This document shows positions 35,882-44,460 of a DNA stretch of 64,000 bases, in pieces. The notes beneath the pieces were generated by a model. That model made no database searches and was not told where the DNA came from. It saw only the letters and a list, made by a program, of their open reading frames with translations. This DNA comes from Pseudobutyrivibrio xylanivorans (GTDB lineage Bacteria > Bacillota > Clostridia > Lachnospirales > Lachnospiraceae): the NCBI RefSeq assembly GCF_008935055.1, contig NZ_CP043028.1:1211901-1275900 (forward strand), in the 5' to 3' direction. Each line of letters opens with the position of its first letter. Position 1 is the stretch's first letter. The translations under genes were made by a program, and so were the position numbers.

Positions 35882-35973
35882 CTATCCATTTCTCTATACA
35901 TCTTATGAAAATAAATGGAGACTGGGCAAAAAATAAAATCATTTAGTTCTGTAATAAGGATTGCATCATCCAT
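35866..35973 (-). pseudogene. cas4: Cas4 remnant, first 35 codons
   Basis: Nine bases after the cas12a stop, AAAGGAGAG and an ATG open MDDAILITELNDFIFCPVSI, then YFHKMYREMDRMTIL and a TAA. ITELNDFIFCP...YFH is the Cas4 N-terminus, with the first iron-sulphur cysteine. Everything after MDRMT is missing and the frame runs into cas1 sequence in another phase. cas12a - cas4 - cas1 - cas2 is the usual V-A order, so this is a deletion scar. Confidence 0.85.
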
Positions 35974-35984
35974 ATGCTCTCCTT

Positions 35985-38900
35985 TTAAATCGTATGTTGC
36001 TGTGCATACTCTAACCATTCAGCATTTGTCATTGCTAAATTAAGCTTTTCTCCTGATGATGAATTATAAAGTTGTTCTAACACCCATAATCCCTTTCTGG
36101 CAATATTAAATGCTCCATTAGCATCAGCATCTTTTGGTTTTGATTTATCGCATTTTTCGGAGTTAAAAAACTCCCCGTTATCATTCTCAACTGGCGAGAT
36201 AATATAATCTCTGGAACCATCAGCCGAACTATTTCGCATCTGCAATGTCTGTTGGAACAATTTAGTCAACTTTCTGAAGAAACTAGCATCATCAATAGCA
36301 TTTATTGCATCAGTCAGGTCCATACAATCATTAAAAGCAATGCCATACTCATTGAACAACTTCTTAAATTCTTCCGTTAAAACTATCACCTTATCATCAA
36401 AAGAACTGTTCTTTTCTTCATTTCTATATTTAATGATTCGTTCACCATTGGTACATACTTTCCATTTACTTCTCATACCACAGGCTCTATCAGTAAAGTT
36501 TTTATAATCAAAGCTAAACTCAAAATAACCTGCTACTTTGTTAAAACAAATGCTATCAAATCTATTAAAGAAATCTTTGGACTTTTCAACACTCTCATAT
36601 TTTACGTAAAAGAGATTTGCGAAACCTGTTGTCGGATCAATTTTACTAGTTAAATACGCAGGAACGTAATAAATAATACCTGTCTGTTTACCTAATTCCT
36701 TAAAACTAGTAAATTTTGAAGTTAACTGTAACGCATTCAAGACATGTCCAACTTCTTCAGGATTCTCTTGGCTTCTACTCTTATCAATAACTAAATAATT
36801 CAATTTATCAATAAGCATTTTTTCGAATTTCTGATATACCTGTTTTTCAACTTTTTGACGTCCACGCTTAAATCCAAAATTCAAATCTTCAAGGCAGATA
36901 ATAGCATCATATTTCAAAACCAATTTTGCTATAACATTAACTACCTGACTTAGATACCCCTCTTTAAGTTCTTTAATATTTTCTATAGTAGTCCAATTTT
37001 TGCGTGCTCTGTCTCTATCCCCTTCTTTCTCATCCAGCAATTTGTGATAATCTGTTTCTATCGAATACTCATTATTAATAATAGAATTAAGAGAAATCTG
37101 CTCCAAAATAGTTCCATCAGAATCAACAACTACTACATATAATAAATTTCTCTCGCCTCTATCAATTCCAATGACTCTAACTTTATCATCTCCCCTTATA
37201 GCATCATTAACGACCTCATTGAATCTTCTAGTTTCATCCACGCCAAAATTCATAGTTACTGGAATATGTAACATAAATTTATCCTTAGTATATCTTCGAT
37301 CTTTGACGATATCATATTCGAATGTACTTGTTGGTTTATCAATAGCCCTCTTTGGATTCTTATTCTTTATTTCCTCTCCAGATTTATGAATAATTAGTTC
37401 ATCCTTTCCAATTGAAGCAGGTCTATAAAAAACTTCAGCCTCACCATTTAATTTATAAACCACATTACGTAAATTACGCTCATCAAATAACATCGTCAGA
37501 TATAGCGTGTGGAGATTATAATTCCCCTTACTATATGGCGAGAAATCCTTATTGTAGATTTGGAAAAGATACAACTCATCTTTTTCAACCAAACTATCAA
37601 TATACTCTACATCAATATCCGTATATGTTATCTTATATCCTTGCTTCTCTACCTCTCTATAAAATCCACTCAAATCATCATATTTTTTTGTATCAGAAAA
37701 CTTAAATCCAAATTCTGACCAGTCTGGATGCTTTTCTAGAGAGTCTTTAAAGAAAGAAATCAATGAATGGCAATCTTCTAAAGAAAAATTCTCTCCTTTC
37801 TTATGTGTACCCGCTTGATATTTTGCTAGCAAGTCTTCTGATGGTTTGTAATATTCAAGATTTGACTTTGCAAAAAAGACCTTAGGCAACATCTTATTTG
37901 GTCCTGGTAATAGCTTATAATTCACTTTATGATATACATTGTCTGTCTTCGGCTTAGGTGGATTTACAAAACTTTTATTAGCTTTAGTATTCATAATTCC
38001 TAAGTAATATTTTCCTTCTTTTACCAAAAGAATACCTAGATTATCAGTTTCTTTATTTTTATCCCACCCATTTAATAATGTTGCCCTATTAAAATTCAAC
38101 TTAAACTTTTCTGTTGAAAAAGGCTTTTGGGTGAGATAATTTCTTGACATATTGTATAGAGAATCCACATTTCTAATTGAAGATAAAATATTCTCTTGCT
38201 CTGCATAAACGGCAAGATTCTTCTCCATCTCATGCTCGCTACCGCTAATAAGTTTTATATCTCGCTCAAAATCTTTTATTGTATCTAAAAATGATTTAAT
38301 TGCCTCGATGGCTTTAGTATTCTTTCTAAGAGATTTATTCTTATCATGCTCCTTAAGAACAACTTTCTCAAAAACTTCTCGCGTCTCTTTTATAGCAATA
38401 ATGTCCGCTTGAAGCTTCTCTATATATTTTCCAATCACATCCTCTGTTTCCGTTGATAATGAAACTATCTTCTCCACAGAATAGCTCTTGTTCTTTTTCA
38501 GTTCTTTATGACGCTTATCGTAATATTTTTCGTCCTTCTTTTTCTTAGAATTAGCAGAATCATATTCCTCTGCCAATCTTTCATCAATTACGTTCCAAGA
38601 GCCAAATACTATATTTGAAAATGTTGTCTTTGAAGTATCATTTTTTATATAAACCATTTCCCCACCAGATTCTTCAAGGACTTCCGCAAATCTTGAAAGA
38701 GAATCCGATTCCAAAAACTCTTTAATATGTGCAGAAAAAGACTCTACGTTAGTTAGCAATGCTTCATCATCAACAAATTCATCAACAAATGATGCCTCTC
38801 TTTCCGACAAAATCTGTTTATACAGTTCTTTCATCTTAGGTACTTTACGAAATCCCTTGAGTTTATTATTTTGCTGATTATATAGATTAATCGCAAAATT

Positions 38901-39602
38901 AAGCTTTCCAATCAATTCGTTATAATTATCAATTCCATCCTGAGTAAGTGTCCTTTCAAAAGTTTCAGTCATAAAAAGACAATCCTGTTCTTCTTCGGTC
39001 AGTTCTTTAGCTCGCACACCTGCAGATTTAGCAATAGAATAAGCCTTAATATTATCTAGAAATTTAGGCAAATTTTCATTTATCAATCGATATGCCGCTG
39101 TGGATGATTTTTCTTCATCGGAATACAAATTCTTTCTAACCTCATTGTAGCTAGTAAAATATGTATAAAACTTGCTAAATGAATCCAACGCGTTATAGTC
39201 TTTTTCAGTATCAGAAAGACTCTGTAGTAATTTTATTATTTCCTTGTTTCCTATCTTTGGAAAGTTTTCATGACTCTTCAAGAGATTAACTATCTCTTTT
39301 CGCAATTTATCCTGACACTTACTAAACTTATCTACAATATCTTTATCCTTAGAAGCATTTAGATATAGATCAGCTGCCTCCTCAACATAAGACAAATGGA
39401 CATCTTGCAAAGACTCATTTATTAATTGCTTATGATAGTCATCCATTAGCTTCTTTACACGTTCATAATCTGATTTTCTCTGAATATCAGCCTCAAGAAT
39501 ATTATTCATTCTAATATGTTCTAAAGTCTTTCCTACAGGAATTAATTCGTTTCTAATAGTTTTACTAATTGGATATAGCTTTGTTAAACCCTGATAATAC
39601 AT
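35985..39602 (-). CDS. cas12a: Cas12a (Cpf1) crRNA-guided DNA endonuclease
   Basis: 1205-residue type V-A effector that processes its own crRNA and cuts T-rich-PAM DNA with one RuvC site. It starts YYQGLTKLYPISKTIRNELI, the canonical N-terminus. The PAM-interacting segment has KLLPGPNKMLPKVFF and GTHKKGENFSLEDCH. RuvC acids are present: D814 in GIDRGERNLLY, E905 in CLEDLNFGFKRGRQK, D1160 in KDADANGAFNIARKG. The processing region DRRYTKDKFMLHIPV is conserved. Overall closest to my memory of Lachnospiraceae/Pseudobutyrivibrio orthologues. AGGAGG precedes the ATG. The gene is visibly more AT-rich than flanking genes. It starts 24 bases after higA. Confidence 0.98.
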   Translation of the reverse strand: MYYQGLTKLYPISKTIRNELIPVGKTLEHIRMNNILEADIQRKSDYERVKKLMDDYHKQLINESLQDVHLSYVEEAADLYLNASKDKDIVDKFSKCQDKLRKEIVNLLKSHENFPKIGNKEIIKLLQSLSDTEKDYNALDSFSKFYTYFTSYNEVRKNLYSDEEKSSTAAYRLINENLPKFLDNIKAYSIAKSAGVRAKELTEEEQDCLFMTETFERTLTQDGIDNYNELIGKLNFAINLYNQQNNKLKGFRKVPKMKELYKQILSEREASFVDEFVDDEALLTNVESFSAHIKEFLESDSLSRFAEVLEESGGEMVYIKNDTSKTTFSNIVFGSWNVIDERLAEEYDSANSKKKKDEKYYDKRHKELKKNKSYSVEKIVSLSTETEDVIGKYIEKLQADIIAIKETREVFEKVVLKEHDKNKSLRKNTKAIEAIKSFLDTIKDFERDIKLISGSEHEMEKNLAVYAEQENILSSIRNVDSLYNMSRNYLTQKPFSTEKFKLNFNRATLLNGWDKNKETDNLGILLVKEGKYYLGIMNTKANKSFVNPPKPKTDNVYHKVNYKLLPGPNKMLPKVFFAKSNLEYYKPSEDLLAKYQAGTHKKGENFSLEDCHSLISFFKDSLEKHPDWSEFGFKFSDTKKYDDLSGFYREVEKQGYKITYTDIDVEYIDSLVEKDELYLFQIYNKDFSPYSKGNYNLHTLYLTMLFDERNLRNVVYKLNGEAEVFYRPASIGKDELIIHKSGEEIKNKNPKRAIDKPTSTFEYDIVKDRRYTKDKFMLHIPVTMNFGVDETRRFNEVVNDAIRGDDKVRVIGIDRGERNLLYVVVVDSDGTILEQISLNSIINNEYSIETDYHKLLDEKEGDRDRARKNWTTIENIKELKEGYLSQVVNVIAKLVLKYDAIICLEDLNFGFKRGRQKVEKQVYQKFEKMLIDKLNYLVIDKSRSQENPEEVGHVLNALQLTSKFTSFKELGKQTGIIYYVPAYLTSKIDPTTGFANLFYVKYESVEKSKDFFNRFDSICFNKVAGYFEFSFDYKNFTDRACGMRSKWKVCTNGERIIKYRNEEKNSSFDDKVIVLTEEFKKLFNEYGIAFNDCMDLTDAINAIDDASFFRKLTKLFQQTLQMRNSSADGSRDYIISPVENDNGEFFNSEKCDKSKPKDADANGAFNIARKGLWVLEQLYNSSSGEKLNLAMTNAEWLEYAQQHTI

Positions 39603-39626
39603 AAATAGTTCCTCCTACTAATATTT

Positions 39627-39908
39627 TTATTTTCTCATCGGTTGAACAGTAAACGATAATTCCAACTGCTTAAATATCTTTAGCATGGTAGCCAGATTCG
39701 GAATGCTTGCCCCTGATTCTATTCTGGCTACCGAAGAGTGTGGGATTCCACATAATGCAGCTAAATCTCTCTGTGACAGATGAAGATTATGTCTCTGCTG
39801 AATCATTGCCCCCACGATAGCGGATATTTCCTCTGCTTCATCAATGTCCCTGCTTAACTTAGGATTTGTTTTTCTTACCTTTTCTTTATAATTAGACCAA
39901 TCACTCAT
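39627..39908 (-). CDS. higA: HigA-type antitoxin (XRE HTH)
   Basis: 93-residue helix-turn-helix protein: LHLSQRDLAALCGIPHSSVA followed by RIESGASIPNLATMLKIFKQ is a textbook XRE fold, at residues 40-80. It lies five bases after the toxin gene, giving the toxin-first order of higBA modules. In this family the antitoxin neutralises the toxin and represses the shared promoter. The stop is only 24 bases before cas12a, with no terminator between, so cas12a is probably in the same transcript and subject to HigA autoregulation. Confidence 0.88.
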   Translation of the reverse strand: MSDWSNYKEKVRKTNPKLSRDIDEAEEISAIVGAMIQQRHNLHLSQRDLAALCGIPHSSVARIESGASIPNLATMLKIFKQLELSFTVQPMRK

Positions 39909-39913
39909 TTAAA

Positions 39914-40273
39914 TTACCCCTTTCTAGAAATCCAATCATTTCGTTCAGCTTTTGCTTTTTCTATTTCTCTGCGCGGAGTTTTTTGCGTTTTCTTCCTAAA
40001 ATGATGCAATAAAACAAATGTGTTGTCCCTGAAATAAAAGAATAGCACTCGGTTGTTTCCAGGTCTCAATTCCCAAATATCTTCCTCAAGATGTTTTGTC
40101 ACATTTTCGCCAAGCTGCGTTCCATAATCCTCTAAAAACTGTATATATTGTATTGCTTGTTTATACTGGATTCTCGCATCCTTATTCTTGTCTGCTTTCT
40201 TCTCTAGCCCTTCTAAAAACTCCTCAATATCGCACTCACCTCGAGCCGTGCGATAGAAATCAATTTGAAACAT
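39914..40273 (-). CDS. higB: HigB/RelE-type toxin (Gp49-like)
   Basis: 119-residue RelE-superfamily toxin. The C-terminal core reads DIWELRPGNNRVLFFYFRDN, then FVLLHHFRKKTQKTPRREIE and KAKAERNDW, which is the HigB/Gp49 pattern. These proteins cleave mRNA on the ribosome. Catalytic-type basic residues (R and K in RKKTQKTP) are present, so it should be active. It is the first gene of the unit higB-higA-cas12a, with a promoter at 40298-40326. Confidence 0.87.
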   Translation of the reverse strand: MFQIDFYRTARGECDIEEFLEGLEKKADKNKDARIQYKQAIQYIQFLEDYGTQLGENVTKHLEEDIWELRPGNNRVLFFYFRDNTFVLLHHFRKKTQKTPRREIEKAKAERNDWISRKG

Positions 40274-40297
40274 AATAGAACCTCGTTTCTTAAAATT

Positions 40298-40326
40298 ATG
40301 ATAGCACCAATGCGTTCAAGAATCAA
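40298..40326 (-). promoter_or_regulatory. Likely promoter of higBA-cas12a
   Basis: Minus-strand TTGATT, a 17-bp spacer and TATCAT, 25 bases upstream of the higB start. It is the only good match I see between the small ORF at 40388 and higB. Confidence 0.6.
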
Positions 40327-40387
40327 TTATCCACAATATTGGCGCCTCAATTTGTTTATTTGTGATAATATCAAATCATGTTGCGGA

Positions 40388-40522
40388 TTATTGGACATCT
40401 AAGTCATTTATGTTAGCAACATACTCATAATATTCCTCACAATACTCATCTTCTGTAGCAAAAAGCTCATATTTACCATCGACTAATCCCATATAACCAT
40501 CTGAAACAACATATCCTTTCAT
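40388..40522 (-). CDS. 44-residue acidic protein of unknown function
   Basis: ATG with GGAGGTG six bases upstream; the product opens MKGYVVSDGYMGLVDGKYEL, continues FATEDEYCEEYYEYVANI and ends NDLDVQ. It is rich in Tyr, Glu and Asp. I have an impression of similar tiny proteins in other Lachnospiraceae but cannot name a family. Too short for structure inference. It ends about 60 bases before the higB promoter. Its ribosome site lies in the right-hand part of a 28-bp hairpin (40527-40588), so translation may depend on unfolding. Confidence 0.6.
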   Translation of the reverse strand: MKGYVVSDGYMGLVDGKYELFATEDEYCEEYYEYVANINDLDVQ

Positions 40523-40526
40523 AAAA

Positions 40527-40588
40527 ACACCTCCATGGGTTATCATTTACACAGCCTTTACTGTGTATATGATAACCCATGGAGGTGT
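40527..40588. repeat. 28-bp inverted repeat covering an RBS
   Basis: Arms 40527-40554 and 40561-40588 are inverted copies with one mismatch and a six-base loop (CCTTTA). Each arm ends in ACACCTCCATGGGTTATCAT or its complement. On the minus strand the 3' arm includes GGAGGTG, the ribosome site of the 44-aa ORF. No U-run follows, so it is not a simple terminator. Confidence 0.85.
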
Positions 40589-40744
40589 CCATATTTAAAG
40601 ACTTATTTAAAGGAGGCACTTTCTCACAAATAAATGCTTTTATTGGCTTAACAGGCCATTATGCGATAATCGATAAGGATATCTTATGAGAACAAGCATT
40701 TATCCTCCAAAAGAGGTAAGCATCGTCAGCGAAGCTGACTTCAA

Positions 40745-40780
40745 ATAAAAAATGACTACAGCCATTGGGATGTAGTCATT
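40745..40780 (-). terminator. Terminator of the AraC/YugP operon
   Basis: Minus-strand AATGACTACA pairs with TGTAGTCATT around ten bases and is followed by TTTTATT. It begins 13 bases after the AraC-type gene stop. Confidence 0.85.
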
Positions 40781-40792
40781 TCATTTCAGATA

Positions 40793-41620
40793 CTAATTAG
40801 TCTTCCTATATTCACTTGGTAGCATTCCATACTTCTCGCGGAAGGCGTTGGAGAAAGCCTTAGAGTTTGGGAATCCATTGCCTAGTGCAATATCCACAAT
40901 TTGGCCGCCTGTTTCCTCAAGCTCACGAACAGCATGCTCGAGACGAATACCAAGGAGGTAGTCCTTGAAATTGATGCCTGCATGCTTCTGGAACATGCGT
41001 GATAGGTATGATGGTGAGTAATTAAACTGCTCTGCCATCATCTCAAGTGAAAGTGGCTCAGCGTAGTGATCCTTCATGTATCTGGTGATACTTGAAAGCT
41101 TCTTCAGCTGCTTATTGCTCTTTAAAATATCTTCATTGACATTGAACTTTCGATACTTGGTAACAAGGATGTACAAAAGCTCGTAGTAAAGGCTTAGAAC
41201 CTGAAGCTTGTTGCCCTCTTCCCCATTTGTGTAAATCAAATACATTTCTTGCAAGAGCGTGAACACACGGTGGTCAGTTTCACGGTCTCCGTGGGAGAAC
41301 CAGATGAACTGGTCGTCTGTGAAATACTCCGCAAAGGTATCCTGTGGAATCTGAAGCACCACTGTCCTGTTTGGGTTTGGTGCAACAATGCTGTGAACCT
41401 CGTTGCTGTTTACAATAACAAATTCGCCTGCTGAAAGAGGCATCCTTTTATCGTGAAGTGTGAAGTCCAGCTTGCCCTCCCACACTGCAAAAATCTCTAT
41501 ACTTCTGTGCCAATGCTTGTCACGTACATAGTTGCCGTTTGCGCCTTCGAAAGAAAAAAGCTTGAAGGGAAGACCTGCATCGGTCACTACTACTTCGTGT
41601 TGATAATCTTTTAAATCCAT
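40793..41620 (-). CDS. AraC-family transcriptional regulator
   Basis: 275 residues from the ATG at 41620, which has GGAG upstream; a TTG start five codons earlier is less likely. The N-terminal half is a cupin-type sensor (HWHRSIEIFAVWEGKLDF, then LSAGEFVIVNSNEVHS) of the sort that binds sugars. The C-terminal double HTH reads PLSLEMMAEQFNYSPSYLSR and GGQIVDIALGNGFPNSKAFS. It overlaps the GNAT gene upstream by 10 bases and is the last gene of a three-gene unit with GNAT and YugP. Target genes are unknown. Confidence 0.9.
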   Translation of the reverse strand: MDLKDYQHEVVVTDAGLPFKLFSFEGANGNYVRDKHWHRSIEIFAVWEGKLDFTLHDKRMPLSAGEFVIVNSNEVHSIVAPNPNRTVVLQIPQDTFAEYFTDDQFIWFSHGDRETDHRVFTLLQEMYLIYTNGEEGNKLQVLSLYYELLYILVTKYRKFNVNEDILKSNKQLKKLSSITRYMKDHYAEPLSLEMMAEQFNYSPSYLSRMFQKHAGINFKDYLLGIRLEHAVRELEETGGQIVDIALGNGFPNSKAFSNAFREKYGMLPSEYRKTN

Positions 41621-42357
41621 AACATATATCTCCAATCACCGTCTTCTTGATGACATTTAAACTGAAATCCTAGTTTCTCAAGAAGCCTTCGGCTGGCTAA
41701 ATTTTCTGGATCACATCTTGCGATTAAGCTTGATAATCCATACTCATCCTTTGCCAGTCGAATGATTTCAGAGCAGACCTCAAAGGCTAGCCCCTGCCCC
41801 CATCTGTCTGAGGCAATGCAAAAGCCAAGCTCTGCCTGATTATTTTCATCGCAGGTGTCACGAATCTCAATTCCTGCCCTACCAATCAAATCCTTCGTTA
41901 TTTTATCATATATAAGCCACATTCCAAACCCATAAAGTTTATATATATACTGGATATAATTCAGTTCGTATTTACGTTCTTCCTCATATTCAAACAATGG
42001 TTCCATGTACTGAGTCATGCCAGGCTTGGCATACAATTCAAAGAGGTCATCCAAATCGTCCATGGAAAACTCCCTAATATAAGTACGCTCAGTTTTTGAA
42101 ATATCCCATGGCACATCCACACATCTGCGATAGATATTTTCAAAGACCTCATCATCCACATCATCCACATCTATAAGCACATGGTCGCACTTTAATCCAC
42201 TAATTCCATCATGCTCATAGGCTGCCACTGGTATTCCTTTAGAAACGCACTCATCAATAACAGCCTGGCTGTCCGAAAGCACCAAAGTGCCCTCTGGATA
42301 GTCAGGCTGTAAATCTGCAAGGTTATTAACTTTAAGAATGCTCTTAAGATAATTCAC
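41611..42357 (-). CDS. GNAT acetyltransferase with HAD-like N-terminal part
   Basis: 248 residues. The C-terminal GNAT fold (about 90-245) has YIREFSMDDLDDLFELY, the acetyl-CoA region LGFCIASDRWGQGLAFEV and the final NLASRRLLEKLGF, as in RimJ/RimL-type enzymes. The first 80 residues (TLVLSDSQAVIDECVSKGIP, HVLIDVDDVDDE) look like part of a HAD-like fold without obvious catalytic aspartates. The acceptor substrate is unknown. Two bases separate it from the upstream YugP gene, and it overlaps the AraC regulator. Confidence 0.8.
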   Translation of the reverse strand: MNYLKSILKVNNLADLQPDYPEGTLVLSDSQAVIDECVSKGIPVAAYEHDGISGLKCDHVLIDVDDVDDEVFENIYRRCVDVPWDISKTERTYIREFSMDDLDDLFELYAKPGMTQYMEPLFEYEEERKYELNYIQYIYKLYGFGMWLIYDKITKDLIGRAGIEIRDTCDENNQAELGFCIASDRWGQGLAFEVCSEIIRLAKDEYGLSSLIARCDPENLASRRLLEKLGFQFKCHQEDGDWRYMLWI

Positions 42358-42359
42358 GC

Positions 42360-43070
42360 TTAATCCCTTCTGCTTCTGCCGTTTACAATGAGGATAAGTC
42401 TTGCAAGCTGAAGAATTGTTGTGAACAATGCTGCAACATAAGTAAGGGCAGCTGCCTTTAATACCTTTGCTGCTCCATCATGCTCATCTCCATCAAGGAT
42501 GTGTGACTGGTCCAAGATTCGAAGAGCCCTTGAGCTTGCATCAAACTCTACTGGGAGAGTAATAAGCTGGAATGCAACTACAAATGTGAAAAGAATGATT
42601 CCAAGCTGAGCAAGCGGTGTCGAACCGATTAAAAGTCCAATCAAAATAACCGGCCATGAAACCCAAGAACCAATATTTGCAAGTGGCACCGATGCAGCGC
42701 GAAGCTTAAGTGGTGCATAATTCTCCTGATGCTGAATGGCGTGTCCACACTCGTGAGCTGCAACGCCGATGGCAGCAACGCTTGTCTGTCCATAAGTTGC
42801 ATCTGAAAGACGAAGCACCTTTTCATTTGGTGAATAATGGTCTGTCAGATTTCCTCTGATTCTTTCAATACGAACATCGTAAATACCTGCTGAATGAAGA
42901 ATCTGCTCTGCCACCTGATTTGATGTAAGTCCTCTGTAATTTCTAATCTTGCTAAATCTGCTGTATGTCCTACGCACATTAAGAGAAGCAAGTCCGCTAA
43001 TCGCTGCTCCTATCAGCACAAGAATTATTGTCCAATCGTAACCATAGCCATATCCCATTCCGTAATACAT
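42360..43070 (-). CDS. YugP-type membrane zinc metallopeptidase
   Basis: 236-residue membrane protein with the zinc motif VAAHECGHAIQHQ (HExxH) between hydrophobic segments. N-terminal helix DWTIILVLIGAAISGLAS, and two more around WPVILIGLLIGSTPLAQLGI and LFTFVVAFQLITLPVEF. The DASSRA and LKAAALTYVAAL regions match the YugP family. Function in the family is poorly known. It is the first gene of a unit with the GNAT and AraC genes. The preceding gene is separated by a terminator. Confidence 0.88.
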   Translation of the reverse strand: MYYGMGYGYGYDWTIILVLIGAAISGLASLNVRRTYSRFSKIRNYRGLTSNQVAEQILHSAGIYDVRIERIRGNLTDHYSPNEKVLRLSDATYGQTSVAAIGVAAHECGHAIQHQENYAPLKLRAASVPLANIGSWVSWPVILIGLLIGSTPLAQLGIILFTFVVAFQLITLPVEFDASSRALRILDQSHILDGDEHDGAAKVLKAAALTYVAALFTTILQLARLILIVNGRSRRD

Positions 43071-43165
43071 GGCGCACCTCCTACGCTTATAAATCTATGA
43101 GAATAGTATAAAACTCTTGGAGCAATAATACTAATAAAAAAGTCTAAAAGATTTATTAAATAAAG

Positions 43166-43195
43166 AAAAACCCTGAGCCAATTTATAGCTCAGGG
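43166..43195 (-). terminator. Terminator of the secreted BIG2 protein gene
   Basis: Minus-strand CCCTGAGC pairs with GCTCAGGG around a nine-base loop, followed by TTTTTCTTTA. Confidence 0.85.
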
Positions 43196-43215
43196 TCGTA
43201 ACTAAGTCTTTAGTT

Positions 43216-44460
43216 TTAATTTACATCCACACGACAGGACATTGTATATGTCTTGCCATTTGATTTTTTCATCCTTGCGGTAATTGTTCCACTACCCTTC
43301 CCTACAGCTGTAATAACTCCGCTGGAATCCACTGTGAATACGCTTGCATCAGATGATTTGTAGGTGATGGTATAGTTCTTTTCCGTGCTGTTTAAGTACT
43401 CCAAGTCAATTGCCACCTGGGCTGTTGCACCAACTGAGGTCGTGTACTCGGAATCATCCGGAAGAGTCAAATCACCAGTGTTGGTTCCATTATTAGCGTA
43501 CTTCTTTGAGTTTGAAGCTGTGCTTGCGGTGGCGGTGCTTGTAGTAGCACTTGTGGCCGTTGCAGTAGCCTTTGTGTTTGATGTACTTGCTGTATTAGTG
43601 GTGCTTTTTGAAGTATCACTAGTTGATATTTTGCTGTTAGCTGAATTCGTTGTGCTCTTGGTTGTGGAGCTGCTATCATCAGTTGTTGCTTCAGGCTCAC
43701 CAAGCTGAATATTCATTGCAGGGCGAATGGAATCGCCTGCGTAGTAATACATTCTATAGATAAGCTTGTCCGTGTCATTTCCAAAAAGTCCCTGTGTCGG
43801 ATCATCATAAGCATTTGTTCTAAGTGGGAATATAAGCTTTGTCTCGTTCTTCATAGTATCCTTATGCGCTGTATATTCATCACTTGATAGGAAGAAAATA
43901 TAATCCTTGGTCGTCGTCTGAGAATTATAAATTGCCATGTTCAACGAGTTCTTCTTGTTTCCCTGAACCACGTATGCATCCATGGATGTGTCATGATAAT
44001 AATTCATGATACTATTTTTAGCGTCAGTCTCTGAAAGAGTGGTACGCAGAATCATAGCTCGCTCTGCATCATTGAAGCAGGTCTCATAGAAGGTCTTGTT
44101 AAGCCATCCTCTCCAATAATTTTCAGACCAGCGTACATAGCCCGCCTCTGTCTTTTTATCGCGATACATTTGGTCGATGGCCAAACGATATGCTGTTACC
44201 GAGCGGGAATTCAGTGGCTTTCTACTTACCACCAAAGCCTGCTTTGTTGTGTCATCATAAGTGAGAATTGTCCAGCTGAGAATTGTTCCATCGAAGAAAC
44301 CAAAGGCAACATCATCACCAACTGCATAAGTTGCGGCCCCAGAGTTTCCTTTTTTCTTTGCAGCCTCTGCCTCCATTGGATTTAAAATCACTGGCAGGCA
44401 CAATACCGCTGCCAGAACGACTACCATAATTTTTCTACCAACACGAAATCTTTTTTTCAT
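43216..44460 (-). CDS. Secreted DUF6273-like / BIG2 protein
   Basis: 414 residues. A signal peptide (KIMVVVLAAVLCLPVILNPM, cleaved near EAEA) is followed by a globular region (about 45-265) containing LSWTILTYDDTTKQALVVS and YWRGWLNKTFYETCFNDAE, which resembles the DUF6273 family of extracellular domains. A Ser/Thr/Asn-rich linker of about 70 residues leads to a C-terminal BIG2 immunoglobulin-like domain (YKSSDASVFTVDSSGVITAV, GSGTITARM). It is likely exported and wall-associated; there is no sorting motif. Alone in its orientation, divergent from the SprT-like gene. Confidence 0.78.
   Translation of the reverse strand: MKKRFRVGRKIMVVVLAAVLCLPVILNPMEAEAAKKKGNSGAATYAVGDDVAFGFFDGTILSWTILTYDDTTKQALVVSRKPLNSRSVTAYRLAIDQMYRDKKTEAGYVRWSENYWRGWLNKTFYETCFNDAERAMILRTTLSETDAKNSIMNYYHDTSMDAYVVQGNKKNSLNMAIYNSQTTTKDYIFFLSSDEYTAHKDTMKNETKLIFPLRTNAYDDPTQGLFGNDTDKLIYRMYYYAGDSIRPAMNIQLGEPEATTDDSSSTTKSTTNSANSKISTSDTSKSTTNTASTSNTKATATATSATTSTATASTASNSKKYANNGTNTGDLTLPDDSEYTTSVGATAQVAIDLEYLNSTEKNYTITYKSSDASVFTVDSSGVITAVGKGSGTITARMKKSNGKTYTMSCRVDVN

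Noticed and set aside
35866..35973. Cas4 remnant as an intentional short regulatory peptide
   Set aside because: Its sequence matches the ordinary Cas4 N-terminus and breaks at a Cas1 junction, so a deletion explains it better.
34000..40600. Prophage or integrative element carrying the cas genes
   Set aside because: No integrase, phage structural gene or attachment repeat is present in or beside the region; only base composition hints at transfer.
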